64,000 nt of DNA, taken from assembly GCF_016859285.1 (NCBI RefSeq), contig NC_053415.1, positions 9,596,501-9,660,500 of the forward strand. Reading direction: 5' to 3'. Made by a program: the position numbers and the translations under genes. How positions within the stretch are numbered: the stretch's first letter is position 1; every line of letters starts with the position of its first letter. The DNA comes from Xiphias gladius. Lineage: Eukaryota > Chordata > Actinopteri > Istiophoriformes > Xiphiidae. Of this stretch, positions 35,831-48,100 are shown piece after piece. The notes under the pieces are model-generated. The model was given only the letters and a program-made list of their open reading frames with translations, had not been told where the DNA came from and searched no databases.

Positions 35831-38800
35831 GTTAGCAAGCGGCACAGGTCAGTTGACTACTTAAAAATGATGTATGTGGGGAAATTTGGTACTAATCGGC
35901 AACTGAACAGTACAACTAGCCGACTTCATTCTCCTGCTCGGATACAATTATTGCTATAGCTGCATTGGTTTTGCTAAGTTAGCATGCTAGCGTGTGCCGT
36001 TAGCAGCTTGCTCTGTCCTTCTAGTGCTGCTCCGTTGAGTTCCACACCAACGTCATGTTTAGGCTGGTGTCAGCTAGCGTAAACTTAAATGCCGTTTCCA
36101 GTAGCAGTGGGCAGACAGGCTGGTCAATCTTCTTTTCTCACGTATAAGATGTAGAATGATGTGAGTTTGCAACTTTTGAGTTCACCAGGCAGCTAGCTTA
36201 CGACACGTGTGTCAAAAGATAAGCCCAGTCACTGGACGTGCTGGCTACTCGGTTTTTGAGCCTTTAGTAGCTCGCCATACCGCACTGATTCATGTAATCC
36301 ACTTGTGCATTTTAATTCAGAGGCCACAAGGTTGCAAAACTAAGCCGGGTAGATACCGAAGTTGCAAACAGTAAGGCGTGCCACACTTGGTGGCAAAGCG
36401 TCACAGGGTATTTCTTAATTATTTATTTTTTAAACTGCTTTTGCAATGTAAACCTTCTGTGCCCCGCTGCACGTCATGTACGCCAGCTGGCTCTGAGTTG
36501 ACCTGCGTCGTACCACACACACGCCAGACGTAAGGTTACTAGAGTTCATTCAAGTCTGCGGCTCTCTAAGCCAGTGCTAACCTTAGGCTTGAACCTCAGT
36601 TTTAACCGGCGAGACAAGCAGTACGAGACAGGCGAGTACTGTTACCGTAATCATTCCTAATATTTTGCTAGCCGAATTATGATTGTTGATGATTTTTTTT
36701 TTTTTATGTTTGCCAGTGATCACAATAATGCTATGACTATTCATGCTTTAGGCAAGAGGCAGCAGTGGTCCCACATTACTGCCCACATAGTTAGGTTAGA
36801 CTAGAGCCTTATATGGCTAGTCGATTGGTTGAGCATTTGGACTGATTGACAAAGCAGTAATGAGTATTAAATGGAAATATGTATATTGGCTCATTGGTTG
36901 CATACGGGTATTGTAGAACCACATGTTAGATGTGTCTGAAAGCATAAGACCTTGACGGGGAGATGTGTAGACTGCTGCATGTTGGGCATCAGCAGTGATA
37001 AATGATTATTTGCAAGAAGTCATCAGTGATTATTATAGTGTGTGTATGTGTATTGTTTGGGTTATCTGATAAATCACTAAAACGAGTAGCCAGTGATCTA
37101 AATTGCAATCTGTTAATTTGCTCTTGAGATAATTATCACTTGACTGTCTAATGTATTCAGCATTGGTGATAATGACGATTTCTTCCTGCTGACCACAGGG
37201 ACTCCTCATGGCCATTCCTCAATTAATCGGATAAAATGTGTAGCAAACACTAATAATGACCGTATATGGTGCAGTAAGTTGGACAACTAGAAACATCTAA
37301 ACATTTCAGATTTCAGTCCGGTAAGAAATCTTTCTAGCCAACAACAGATCAACTATTCACTTTAAATACATACCCAGTTTTATTTTGCAGTTATTCAGTT
37401 TCTCTTCAAGAAAAACCCCTGTCAGTCTTATTTCATTGTAGTTTCTTTTTGCAGGAGGGCTACTACACTTTTGGCCTCAGAAACAGAAATGATTGCTTAG
37501 TAAGACATGCATTGAGGAATGAATTGTTGGCTAAATTGAAGCATTTACCTCAAATCTTCTCAGCTTGTATATTTGAGTCACGCATGTCATACAAATGCAT
37601 GTTTGGTATAAAGTCCAATGACATGTCTGTTTACACACAGTGAACTATTCAACTCCTTTATCTGTTAATCAAGCCAAAGTATTGCCCTCCTAGGACTTTG
37701 AGACATACATATGGAGATAAGCCTTTATCTGACCAGTTCCATCTTTGACTGTAATCCCAACCTAGCAATGTGTAATTTTATGACCCTCTTAACCGGATTG
37801 TCACAAAAATGATTAATGGCAAAGTAACTTTGACCACTCATACTCAACCTAGAGGTTCAATATTCAAGCAGCCCGGCAGTTTCACCTCTTATCTCTTACC
37901 TCCTCCTGCTTTCAGTCCGATTTTTTTTTTTTAACCTGGGAAAGTGCAAGTTAAATCTCTCCTGTTGTTGTATCATTCTCCATGTTAGTTTTTGCTTTCT
38001 GGCCCATGTAGGCTTGTTCATAATGAAAGGAGTTGAATTCACTTTAGGTATTGTTTAATCTGCCAAGTGTAACACCAAGAGTTTTTTTGTTTTGTTTTTT
38101 TTTTTTGCAGTAAATGTAGTAATTGATGTGGCTTTAAAATGTCGTTGCTTAACATACAACTGCATAACTGAAGTTCCTACTGAGTGTTTTGCAGTACACT
38201 GGTGCTATGTGCAGGATTTAGGACACTTCGTGCTTTGAAACATGAATGACCTTCATTGTCCAGCCATCACAATGTATTTTTATCTCTATTTATGTTTGGC
38301 TTTAATGCCCAATAGCAAGCCCTCAGGACTGTTCTCTAACCTTTGACCTAATTGCTTCAGTAAATGCTTGACAGTTTATTTCTGCGTCTCTCTGCCAGCT
38401 TGTGTGAACCACATTTGACATTAGACCTGTGCAAGAACCCAAAGGCTTTTGTTGGCTTGCCCACTAGCCCTGTTTGTCATATTTGTGTGGCTGAGTTATA
38501 TAGATCTTTTGTAAATAATTTTTAGTACCTGAGGTACTGGCAGGAAGACACAGGGAGGGTGGATGGAGGATAAACATCTGATTTCCAGGCATCAGGTTAA
38601 TTCATTCTTATTTACACTTGACCAAAGAGAAACAAAGCACAGCTTGGCAACGCACAAGAGGTGGCTGTTTAAAGAAACTATTGATCCTGTCTTTGAGATC
38701 ATCACGGCTGTCTAATGCTACATGTTATTAACAGGTGGCCAATGGCAAGGTGAGGCAAGAAGTTCTACGTTATGATTGGTTCCTTTAGTTTAACAGATGC

Positions 38801-39287
38801 CATTCTGCAAACACCACCTTGGTTGGGCAAAGCCCTGCTTTCTTCTTTGTTAATGTTAATGAAATGTGACACATCCAGGGTGCCCATAGCCTGCTAATCA
38901 GGACTAATCTGATCTACTGGATTAGAGGATGAGAATGCATGTAAGACACTGCTTGCAGTACATGTGTGCCTCCCTCCTTCCAGACGTGAGCCATCTTTCA
39001 GTCTGTCTAGCATTCATTAGTGGGCTCCAGTAAGAATCCACTTTGGCTTTTAGGAGTTTTGGTGTGTTTTTTTTTTGCACTTGCTCTCAATGGAGATCCA
39101 CTCTTTTTGGTAGTTTTTCTGGTGATAGGAAATTATTTGGTCTTCAGTAAACATTTGCAGTTCTTCCAGAAAGATCTAGGATCTGGCTGTGTTCTTGCTG
39201 TCATCATCATAATCTCTGTCTTTCGTTCTCTGGGATTATCATGGCCATGAAGTAGGACAGCCTGTGACTATCCGCTGCTCTCTGCAG
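35831..39287 (+). other. First leader intron of agpat3 (inferred)
   Basis: A long stretch without recognisable coding sequence. A splice-acceptor-like TTCTTTTTGCAG near 37455 opens a 64-codon frame, but without domain similarity it was not annotated. Confidence 0.4.
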
Positions 39288-42200
39288 GCCTTTCTTTATG
39301 TTTTCATTCTGGCTTTGATTTGGTGAGATACCAGGAGCCAAAATGCTGAACCAGAGTGCTGTGATGATCTTCACTGGAATTTGTGGGGCGTTGGTGCTCA
39401 TGGCAATGGCCTACTATGTCTACTGGTAAGTTAAAGGCGGGACAAATGGTTAGGCCTGTAGCCACAGCAGGCTAGAATGGGTCCTACTAGATTAACTACA
39501 ACTTGTAAAAAAGATAGAAGTCGGCAGAGCGCTCTAGGGCATAACACTGCTTTTCACTGTGGCAAGTGGAGTGCGTACCTAATCAAGCCAAATGAAATTT
39601 TTAGAATTAAAAACTTTGACAGAGGTGTTGTACCTGCCAAGATGTAGCTGAACTTTGCCAATGTTTAGCTGGCATCTGTTAAAGTAGATTTCAGCAGTCC
39701 TTTCTCATATGAGAGGCTGTGAGCAAGTCATGTTTACTTGTTGGCACAGAAGCTATATTCAGGTGATTCAATGCAGAAGCACCTGTCCAGCCTTAAGCAG
39801 CTTTAACACAGTCAGCATCTTTAATCTTTCCTCCAGGCTGAGAGGGGTCACAGGTGGGCCCTGAAACCTCAGGGAGGTGTACCTCAACTGGCTGTTTTCA
39901 AAGTCAAACCCAATATTTATTACTCTGGACAACTTCTATTCTATGTGTATATTTTTTCTGGACAAATATGGTCTTTACAAGAGAATATCTGAAGTTTGGT
40001 TAAACCAACACACTACAGGAAAAGTTGATTTTGTCTGATTGGTGAGATGATGTGATGAATTCATGGTGCTTTTAAACTCAATATTAGTGATATTCTGATT
40101 GGCTCTGGAGAGGGGGGTCAACTGTAAACATTTTGTTAAAATAGTTTTTTACTGGGTACTCTCACTACTGAACTACTAACCCAAATAGCTGGAATGGATC
40201 ACTGATCCGATCAATTACATTTGGTCTGGGCTATTTACCTTTTGGTATAGAGAAATATTTACCTAGGCATGGTTATTTGGTTGTTTGTCTTAGTACCTTG
40301 TAGTAGTCAATTTATTTTCTGTGACAAAGGATTAAAAACAAGTAAATAGCTTTTTGCATTGTTTTAGAAGATACATATCCATCCCCATCTGGCCTTAGAA
40401 AAGCAGGCTGATATTATCAGCCGATATTTTCTTATCGCGGATAAGTCACTGTGGTTGTGTCCGTTGGCCAATTTGAAAAAAAAAAATGGAGTACAGAAAT
40501 GTCAAAGATTTGTTTGAGAATATTTTTAAGTAGTTTCAGCGTTAAATATTTTGTTAGCTTGCAAGTTTTCAACTGTCCCACTAAGCGCACATGTTGGATA
40601 CAACTGTACAATATGTTTATTTTATGCATTTGGGTATTGTAACAGCTTAAAAAATAAAGTATTCTAACCCTTAGTATGTTTAAGATACTTGAAGGGTAAA
40701 GCTATCATGTAAAGGGAATTTAAATTTTAATGTAAGCATTGTACATACACCCCTTACCCTAAAATGCAAACAAATCAATGTATAAATCAAGTTTCTTTAA
40801 ATGAATTTATAAATCACATTGTTCAACTAGAAAGTCTTTATTTCATTGAAAGTTAACTTGAAGAATAAGGGATGAACACAAGAATGTACTCATGAATATG
40901 CAGAAAAACATGTATGAACTGGGTTGGACTAACATTATCCCAAGACCTTGGTTGGCCACTTAATACCAATTCTCAATGCAAATATATTGAGTGGTACTGC
41001 TTATTTGCATTTTGCAAAGTGAAGTTACATTTAGAGGTGGCATGAATACACACAGTCCGTGGTAAAGACCCATTTTACTCTTTGACTCAAGGCCTCCATT
41101 TCAACTTCAATGAAAACTTGTGGTTATTCCAAGTTGTATGGCTCCATGAGTGCTCATTGATGAGAGCAAATAGAAGAGTGTGGAGGAAATTTATAACAAA
41201 GTTCATGGCATGTTTTTCTCAACTCTCACACAGTGTTGCCGCTTGTTGTCACAGCAAAAGCTGGCCAGGGAACTTCTCCATGGCCTGCTTGTGGCTAAAC
41301 AATGCAGACTGAAATTTGAAGGTCTTTGCTGTCTCTAGCAAGTCCCAAGTCTGCGAGTTGATTTTGATGCAGTACTGATGTGAACTGAAACCAGCAGCTG
41401 ACCGGAAAAAGAAAATATTCAAAAATAAGTTAAAAAGTTTAGTCCTAAAATAATTTTTGTTCTTCCAAATCTGGTGAGTATTTTTAGATTAAATCTGCAT
41501 ATGTAGCAAATGTAAACACAAATACATAGGAATTGACAATCACCATGAATAACTTGATGAAACTTTATCACAGCCATTTTTTTTTTTTGTCACCCAAAAC
41601 TCATCAAAATCAGGCAAAAACAAGAGTGACACAGTAGCTTACAGTATTAAGTCACAAACACAACAAGTGTGTTTACCTTCTGGCCATTGCTGGTTAATCC
41701 TACCCCAATGATACAATGTAGGAACCAAGACTGACAATAAGCAGGAAATTTGTTAAGCACTTCAGAAACAAAATACCAAGAGTTACACCATTTGAAGTTG
41801 TGGGGTCAATGTGAGAATTTTTAAAGATTCCCCTTTCTGATCTACTAATGAATCTGACAACCTGGGGCAAAGTCTATACAGTAGATTATGTAATTTTAAT
41901 GATAAGCAGTGTTACTATAGACAAATGCCAAAGAACTATGAAGTTCAATGACTTTCTAGGAACTGATTGTGAAATATTTCCCCCGCTACCCATTCTAGAC
42001 TTTTGTGTTGTCTATAACACAATCACCTTCTTCCATTACACATTTACCAAGTTGATGTACTGAGTATTTAATACACCCTTCCCTCTTTGATCCTTTCGTG
42101 CTGTAGCTTATCACCCTTTCCAAAAATGTTACAGGAGCCATAAGTGAAATCTGCAATAGTGTAACCTTCCCTCTGTTAGGCGCACTCTCCCGGTAGGAAC

Positions 42201-44850
42201 AAAGGTCACATCTCTAACATAATGCAGAGACAACTGTGGATGTTTGGACTGATAATCAGACCCATCAGGTGACACATGACACACATGCATACGTGACAGT
42301 ATTTCAACACTTGAGCGTGTCCTAATGCCAGAGATTTTGAAACATTGTTATGTTCTTTGATCCAAGAGATTGAGCTGAAGTTCTGTGGATGTGCATGTAA
42401 GATTTCCTTCCCTTCACACCAGGGCCACTTTGTTATTCGGTGTATTTTGTTGCAGTGGTGTAAGAAGAATTGATTGCACTTGACAAGACTTGTTGCCTAC
42501 CCACAATGAACTGGCCTTGTGTCAACTATGTGGCTTAATTTTAGGTTGGTTGGTTTGCCCTTCACTGAGATAGTTCTTAATGGAATATAATACAGTAAAA
42601 GTGGCTGTAAATTTATTTAGGTTGCGTGAAAATTACAGTAAGGCTTCTTAGATTTATGGTGGTTTATAATTTGTTAGGACAGTTAAAGTGCCTCAGGTAA
42701 CTGTTGAACTATTGGGATTTCATCCACTGTTATCCGCATATTTATTTGAGGAGGATGGCAACTGGATATCTGCTCTTACACTGGACATTTAGAGTTATTT
42801 TTTCGTTTTATGAAGTTGCACTTGTTAAACAAATATGTAATAATATTTGAAGAAACAAGGGAGTAGTCATCACAGACACCCTGTGAACAAGACAGTGTCT
42901 GCGGTTGAAGACCATTATGTCAGAGTGACGCACAGGCACAGTGTTTCTGTCTCTCCTTTGTTGTCTAGCTTGCAGGCTGTTGTTCTAAAGAGCAAACACC
43001 AGAAGGCCTCTTTTTACTGATTTGCTGACACAGTTACAGCAGTGAATGCAGGTGACTGTACATATGTTGATGGTGCTAGCACTGCACAGTTAATGGTATT
43101 ACAGTCAGGAGCAAACAACTTTTAGCTTCCACAATAAATTGAGCCTCTAAGTAAAATATTTATGCATTGCTCTTAAATTCTTGTTGTGGTGAATCAAGTC
43201 GAGCGCTCCTTAATCACAGGTAAATTGTCTGATAAGCCACAGGTGATTGCCTTAAGCAGTTTTAGAGTGGACTCTGAAAGGGTCCACTTGGTTTAATGAT
43301 ATTTAGATTTGTTTTATCTATTTAATTAAATTGTATTTAAAATCTTTTAAGAACAAATTCAATTACATTTTTAGCATATAAATATAAGATTTTAGCAATA
43401 TACTGTTATGTCAATAGTTGATGCTGTCCTTAAAAACCAGAGAAAGTTATAATGTTCAACAAAGCAGGTGAAGCCCCGTCGACCACAGCTCTCTACACAG
43501 TTCTGTAAGGGCAGATTAGAAATGTTTCTCAGAATGGCTTTAAACTGGCTTGACCTACACTTTAATGGGCTTTGGTGCAGCTGTGAGAACAGTACATTCA
43601 AGGCCAGTTCGCCTGTGGTCATCCTGATGGGTGCTTAATGAGAGTAATTGTCACTTCTTGCAAAAATGCTTGATCTTTTTGTCAGTGGTCTTATGATGAT
43701 AGTGGTTAGACAAGCAGAGTGTGTCTTGCCAGTACGTCATGTAATGTGAAATGTTCTTTTAACAAAACAGCATCTAGTGGGTACCTAGTGGGTGCCTAGT
43801 GGGTACAGCACACAAACGCACACGTTTTGTCTGTGGCAGGTGCCTGCATAATACAGATCCATCTTTTTTCCATCCACTCATTCTGTATACGTGTTTCTGT
43901 TCAGCCTGTCCCGGCATGCTTTGCCTAAACATGCACACACCCTAGATTGGTCCCTAGTCTATTGTAGAGTTCATAGTCAGACACACACAGCCACATCTGC
44001 ACCGAGAGGCAATTAAATATTTCCAGTTCACCTGTTGGAGGAAACTGGAGCAGCCACAGGAAACTCACACAGGCCCAGACACAACCTCAAACTCCACACT
44101 GGTAACATGTCTGTCATGGTGGGCAGCGTAACTAGCAGCATACGGTGCAGTTCCCTGCACCTTGGAATGCAACTATTCATTACATTTTCAAGATCAATTA
44201 ATCAATTTAATCAGTCCAAGGTGATGACTTCATATTGCTCATTCAGTCTGAGCTAGAGTCCAAAAGCCAAAGATTTTAATTTAAATTGACATAAAACTGA
44301 GAAAAGCTGCAGAATTTCACCTTTTGAGATGCTATAATGACCACATGTACACCCTGAAGCTGAACTATGTAGGTTTTTTTGTTTTACTCTGCATCTTGTA
44401 GAATAACTTGCAGTGACAAATCTATAGCAGTTTGAACCACTGAGCCACTGTGTTGCTGAGGTCAATATCAGGACAGCCACAAAAATAAAACTATGCTCTT
44501 TGTTAAAGTAACTTGATTTGTAGACACAGCTGTAGCCTCTACAATGCGTGTACTCCAGTATTAGCTATCCTGTCGCAGTATTTACCTTTTGGTTCATGTT
44601 TAACTGGCCACCCACACTAAGAATGATGGAGGCTATTTCTGTTCTTTAGCTAATACAATTCAAACTGTTTGATCAAACAAGCACAGCTTTCATTATTAAA
44701 TTCTACTGTCATGACACTGAACTGTAGCCTTTTATGTTTTGTCACTTCTGACCTCACTGTTAGCTCAACCTCTGTTCTCCTGTCTTTCCCAGGTCTGTAA
44801 TATTGGCTGAAGGACCGTGTAAACGCGGCTTGTAAAAGGATCCCACCGTG
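39288..44850 (+). CDS. Putative 41-aa membrane microprotein encoded by agpat3 leader exons
   Basis: Two exon-like segments are seen. The first, 39288-39425, has the acceptor CTGCTCTCTGCAG and the donor TACTG|GTAAGT. The second, 44793-44850, has the acceptor GTCTTTCCCAG and the donor CCGTG|GTAAGA. Joined, they carry an open frame from ATG 39343 to TAA 44833-44835 of 41 codons. Residues about 6-33 are strongly hydrophobic (AVMIFTGICGALVLMAMAYY is the core), followed by a short tail ending CKRGL. The ATG has A at -3. A six-codon frame starts just upstream at 39298. The product would be a single-pass membrane microprotein. It could instead be a chance upstream frame in the agpat3 leader or the start of a different transcript. 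I do not recognise it as a known gene. Confidence 0.45.
43774..43806 (+). repeat. 3 x 11-bp tandem repeat
   Basis: CTAGTGGGTAC, CTAGTGGGTGC and CTAGTGGGTAC follow one another without spacer, differing at one base. Confidence 0.9.
43868..44110 (+). mobile_element. Interspersed fish repeat fragment
   Basis: The order of blocks is characteristic of a repeat found across teleosts. CATCCACTCATTCTGTATAC is followed by CAGCCTGTCCCGGCATGC, CACACCCTAGATTGGTC, GAGGCAATTAAAT and GGAGGAAACTGGAGCAGCCA, and then AACCTCAAACTCCACACTGG. It has no coding capacity here. Its origin (probably the non-coding end of a retroelement) is from memory. Confidence 0.6.
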
Positions 44851-45130
44851 GTAAGAAACACGGTTTTTGAATTTCTGAAAGCATTTTCGCCAGCAGAATA
44901 ACAGACTTAAAACAGGCCACATCCTTTTGTCTACGCTGTTCCATGAGACTCTTGTTTACCCCCCTGTCCTCCCATTATTCTCCCCTCCTCTCTCATGCTC
45001 TTTCGTTCTCTGTCCACATCTCCCACTGTTGTTCTCATTTCTGTGGCACTGCCTCCGCTGTTTCTTCCCCCTCTCAGGTTGGTTGTAGTGTATAGAGAGG
45101 AGCCTACTCAGCTCTCCAGGCTCCTCAGTC

Positions 45131-48100
45131 ATGGCTCTGCTGGCCTACCTGAAGAGCCTGTTTGTCCTGCAGTTGCTGATGGGCTTTGTGTTTGTGGTGA
45201 GCGGCCTCATCATAAACTTCATCCAGCTCTGCACCTGCATCCTCTGGCCGATCAACAAACAGCTCTACCGCAGAATCAACTGCCGGCTCTCCTACTCCCT
45301 CTGGAGTCGTGAGTAGATGATACCTGCTATGTTCTTCCTATTAAATGTATTTTTCTTTACTGCAAACACCAAGTTTTATGACTTATTTAGCTGCTTCATC
45401 CTCCACGATGTCACCAGGACCCATCTAACTTTATCTGTCTGCCATTTGATGCTGGCCAGATAGTGTACAGTGTGTTTATCAGAGCTTTTTGCTGCAATTT
45501 TCTCCCTGCAAGGGTTAATGAGATCAGCCGAGGCTCAACTAGGCATTACATTTGCATCAAAGTAATGATCTTAAAAAAAAGCTTAAACAGCATACAGCTG
45601 CAGAGTTTGCTGATAATTCTGAGTATGAAACATTAATCACTGTTATATTATTCAACAAAACCGGGAGAAAACCTGACATGTATTGAAGGGAAAATGCTTT
45701 GGCTCAGTAATTTAAAGTGTAGATCTTATTTTAGATAGCATTAAGTGATCAAATGTTCTCGGTACCTTCCTAATTCACATTATATGTTGTCATCTCTATG
45801 CAGAGCTGGTGATGCTGCTGGAGTGGTGGTCGGGCACAGAATGCACCCTATACACCGACCAGGCTACGGTGGATAAGTTTGGCAAAGAGCATGTCATCAT
45901 CATCCTCAACCACAACTTTGAAATCGACTTCCTCTGTGGCTGGACCATGTGTGAAAGATTTGGCATCTTAGGGGTTAGTAATGTAGCAAAAATATGACTC
46001 AATCATTTTTCTGCCTCAACAAAGACTAAACACACATCTATATGTCTTTGTATAAATGTTTGTCCACATCAAATGCTTCGCTAAATGATTTCAGTCCATA
46101 TTGTGAGAAATCCATGCTTCATTATTAAGAAACGTAACCTGTCCTTCCTCTCTAGAGTTCAAAAGTGCTAGCCAAGCATGAGCTGCTGAAGGTTCCTCTG
46201 ATTGGCTGGACCTGGTACTTCCTAGAAATAGTCTTCTGCAAAAGAAAGTGGGAGGAGGACCGAAAGACTGTCTTCAAAGGACTGGACAGGCTCAAAGACT
46301 ACCCTGAATATATGTGGGTAGGTACACGTCAGATATGCTGTGTTTGTCTTTCTTCTGACATTGTGTATGAGTTTAAGTGTAAAAAAGAAAAGGCAGTTAG
46401 CAGTTTATTTAGATTTATTTTAATGCTTCTACACATCCATTTGCATGAATACCATATTAGGTATTTTAGAAGTCAGTCAACTCTTGCCCAGTTGCACAAT
46501 CAGGTTTCTGAAATATCATTTCAACATTAACTTCTTTAAAAAAGAGACATGTGGTCACACGTACATCGCTTCAGGGAAGTGGAGGTATGACTGTTCAATT
46601 TAGGATTGTAAATGCACTTAATGTGGATTAGGTGGTTTATTTGTTTAAAGGACAATTCCAGTTTCTTGGGTGTCACTTTCTTGGTTTTATCAGTAAAACT
46701 TTAAGTCACCCCATTTATCATGTATAAGCATGTATATAGACGTTTAATAAATAGTTTATAACACATTGAAGTGTAGAAGAAAGCAGATGCAGTATAAAGA
46801 CATTTTCAAGTGTTTATTACTGTACAGTATTTGTCAGCAATTAAAACTTCACCTATGAAGACATATTATATATTATATCTGTAGTTTACTATATTGTCAT
46901 TTATTGTCTGTCTATATTGCAGCATCCAATTACAGGTGCCCACAAGAGGAGTTATGATTGTTGACCAATACATTAATAAAAACTTAGCATATGGTTAAAA
47001 CTGCATTATAGTGTGTTAAATCCATTTATTCAGTGTTTAAATAATGCCCTTAATAAACAGCAAATAAGGGGAAAAGTAAGTGTAAAGTAAGTAACAATTA
47101 AAGTAAGTGTTACTGTTTATGTCGCCACTGTTGCTAGTTATGCTAGCATTGTACCCCCTAAGTCAATTATTGGGAACTCAGAGCAGTTTGATGTCTCTAA
47201 ATAGAAGCCCTTAAGGGCATCAGATCAATTTATTTGGAAGTAAAATCAAATATGAGTGCACTCATAAATTGAATAAGTAGAAAATGTGCTCAGTAGAGCA
47301 CAGACCTCCATCAAGGCTAATGTCATACATACATACACCAGACTTCATAGAGAAAAACTCAAATTCATAGTGAAAGATACGGATCCCTTCAACAAGTTCG
47401 GTGCAAATCAGTTCAGTAGTTTTTGTATAGTTCTGCTGAATAATAAACTAACAAACCAAGAAACAAACAGACACAAAAACAAATTATTACTTCCTTGGCG
47501 GAGTTAATAATCCCTCACTTCAAAGGAAAACTGTCAACACAACTACAGCAAGTAAAGTAGGCCTGAGGTCAAGGACAAAGTCTGCCTGCAAACTATTTAT
47601 AATGAGCAGTTTTGTTACTTCCGATAGAAACAATCTCAGCAACTAAAAAAAATAATATCTAAGTTGTGATAAACTGGAATTATTCTTCAGTTATTTGATG
47701 TCAGTTCTTTTGTTTTCATAGAGAAAAAGCACTCTACCCTTTCAAAATACAAGGAAATCCAGATGCTGCACTTTGACACAGTTTCTCTTACCTAGATTGG
47801 TCCCTGCAGTGGTACACAAATCAAGTTCTCTGTGTGCACCAGCTGCATTTGAAATCTCTCAGCAGGAGGTTGTTTATTTTTTCTGTGAAACTTCATGAAC
47901 TGGACTTTCCACTGAGCATGAACAGTGCGAGGAGGCTTTCACCCTGCTTGGTGGCGCAAAAGATCTCCTTTCTGATTAAATAAACAGAAAATGCTTTTAC
48001 ATTCAAGCCATATTACCTGGTGGCAGCAGTTCCCGTTGTTTGTTGTAGATCTTTGAAGAAGGTGGAACGCACCCTGTGCTACAGATTTTCCCAGTGAGTC

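Larger units (their letters stand above)
39426..44792 (+). other. Second leader intron
   Basis: Mostly featureless AT-rich DNA apart from a 3 x 11-bp tandem repeat (43774-43806) and a fish interspersed repeat (43868-44110). The small open frames show no domain. Confidence 0.5.

Noticed and set aside
37455-37643. Possible coding exon after TTCTTTTTGCAG
   Set aside because: The acceptor is good but the 64-codon frame has no domain and no clear role in agpat3.
45131-45316. 61-codon frame ending in LWSRE
   Set aside because: It is the first agpat3 coding exon read past its donor (C|GTGAGT at 45308/45309) into the intron. The true sequence continues LWSQLVML.
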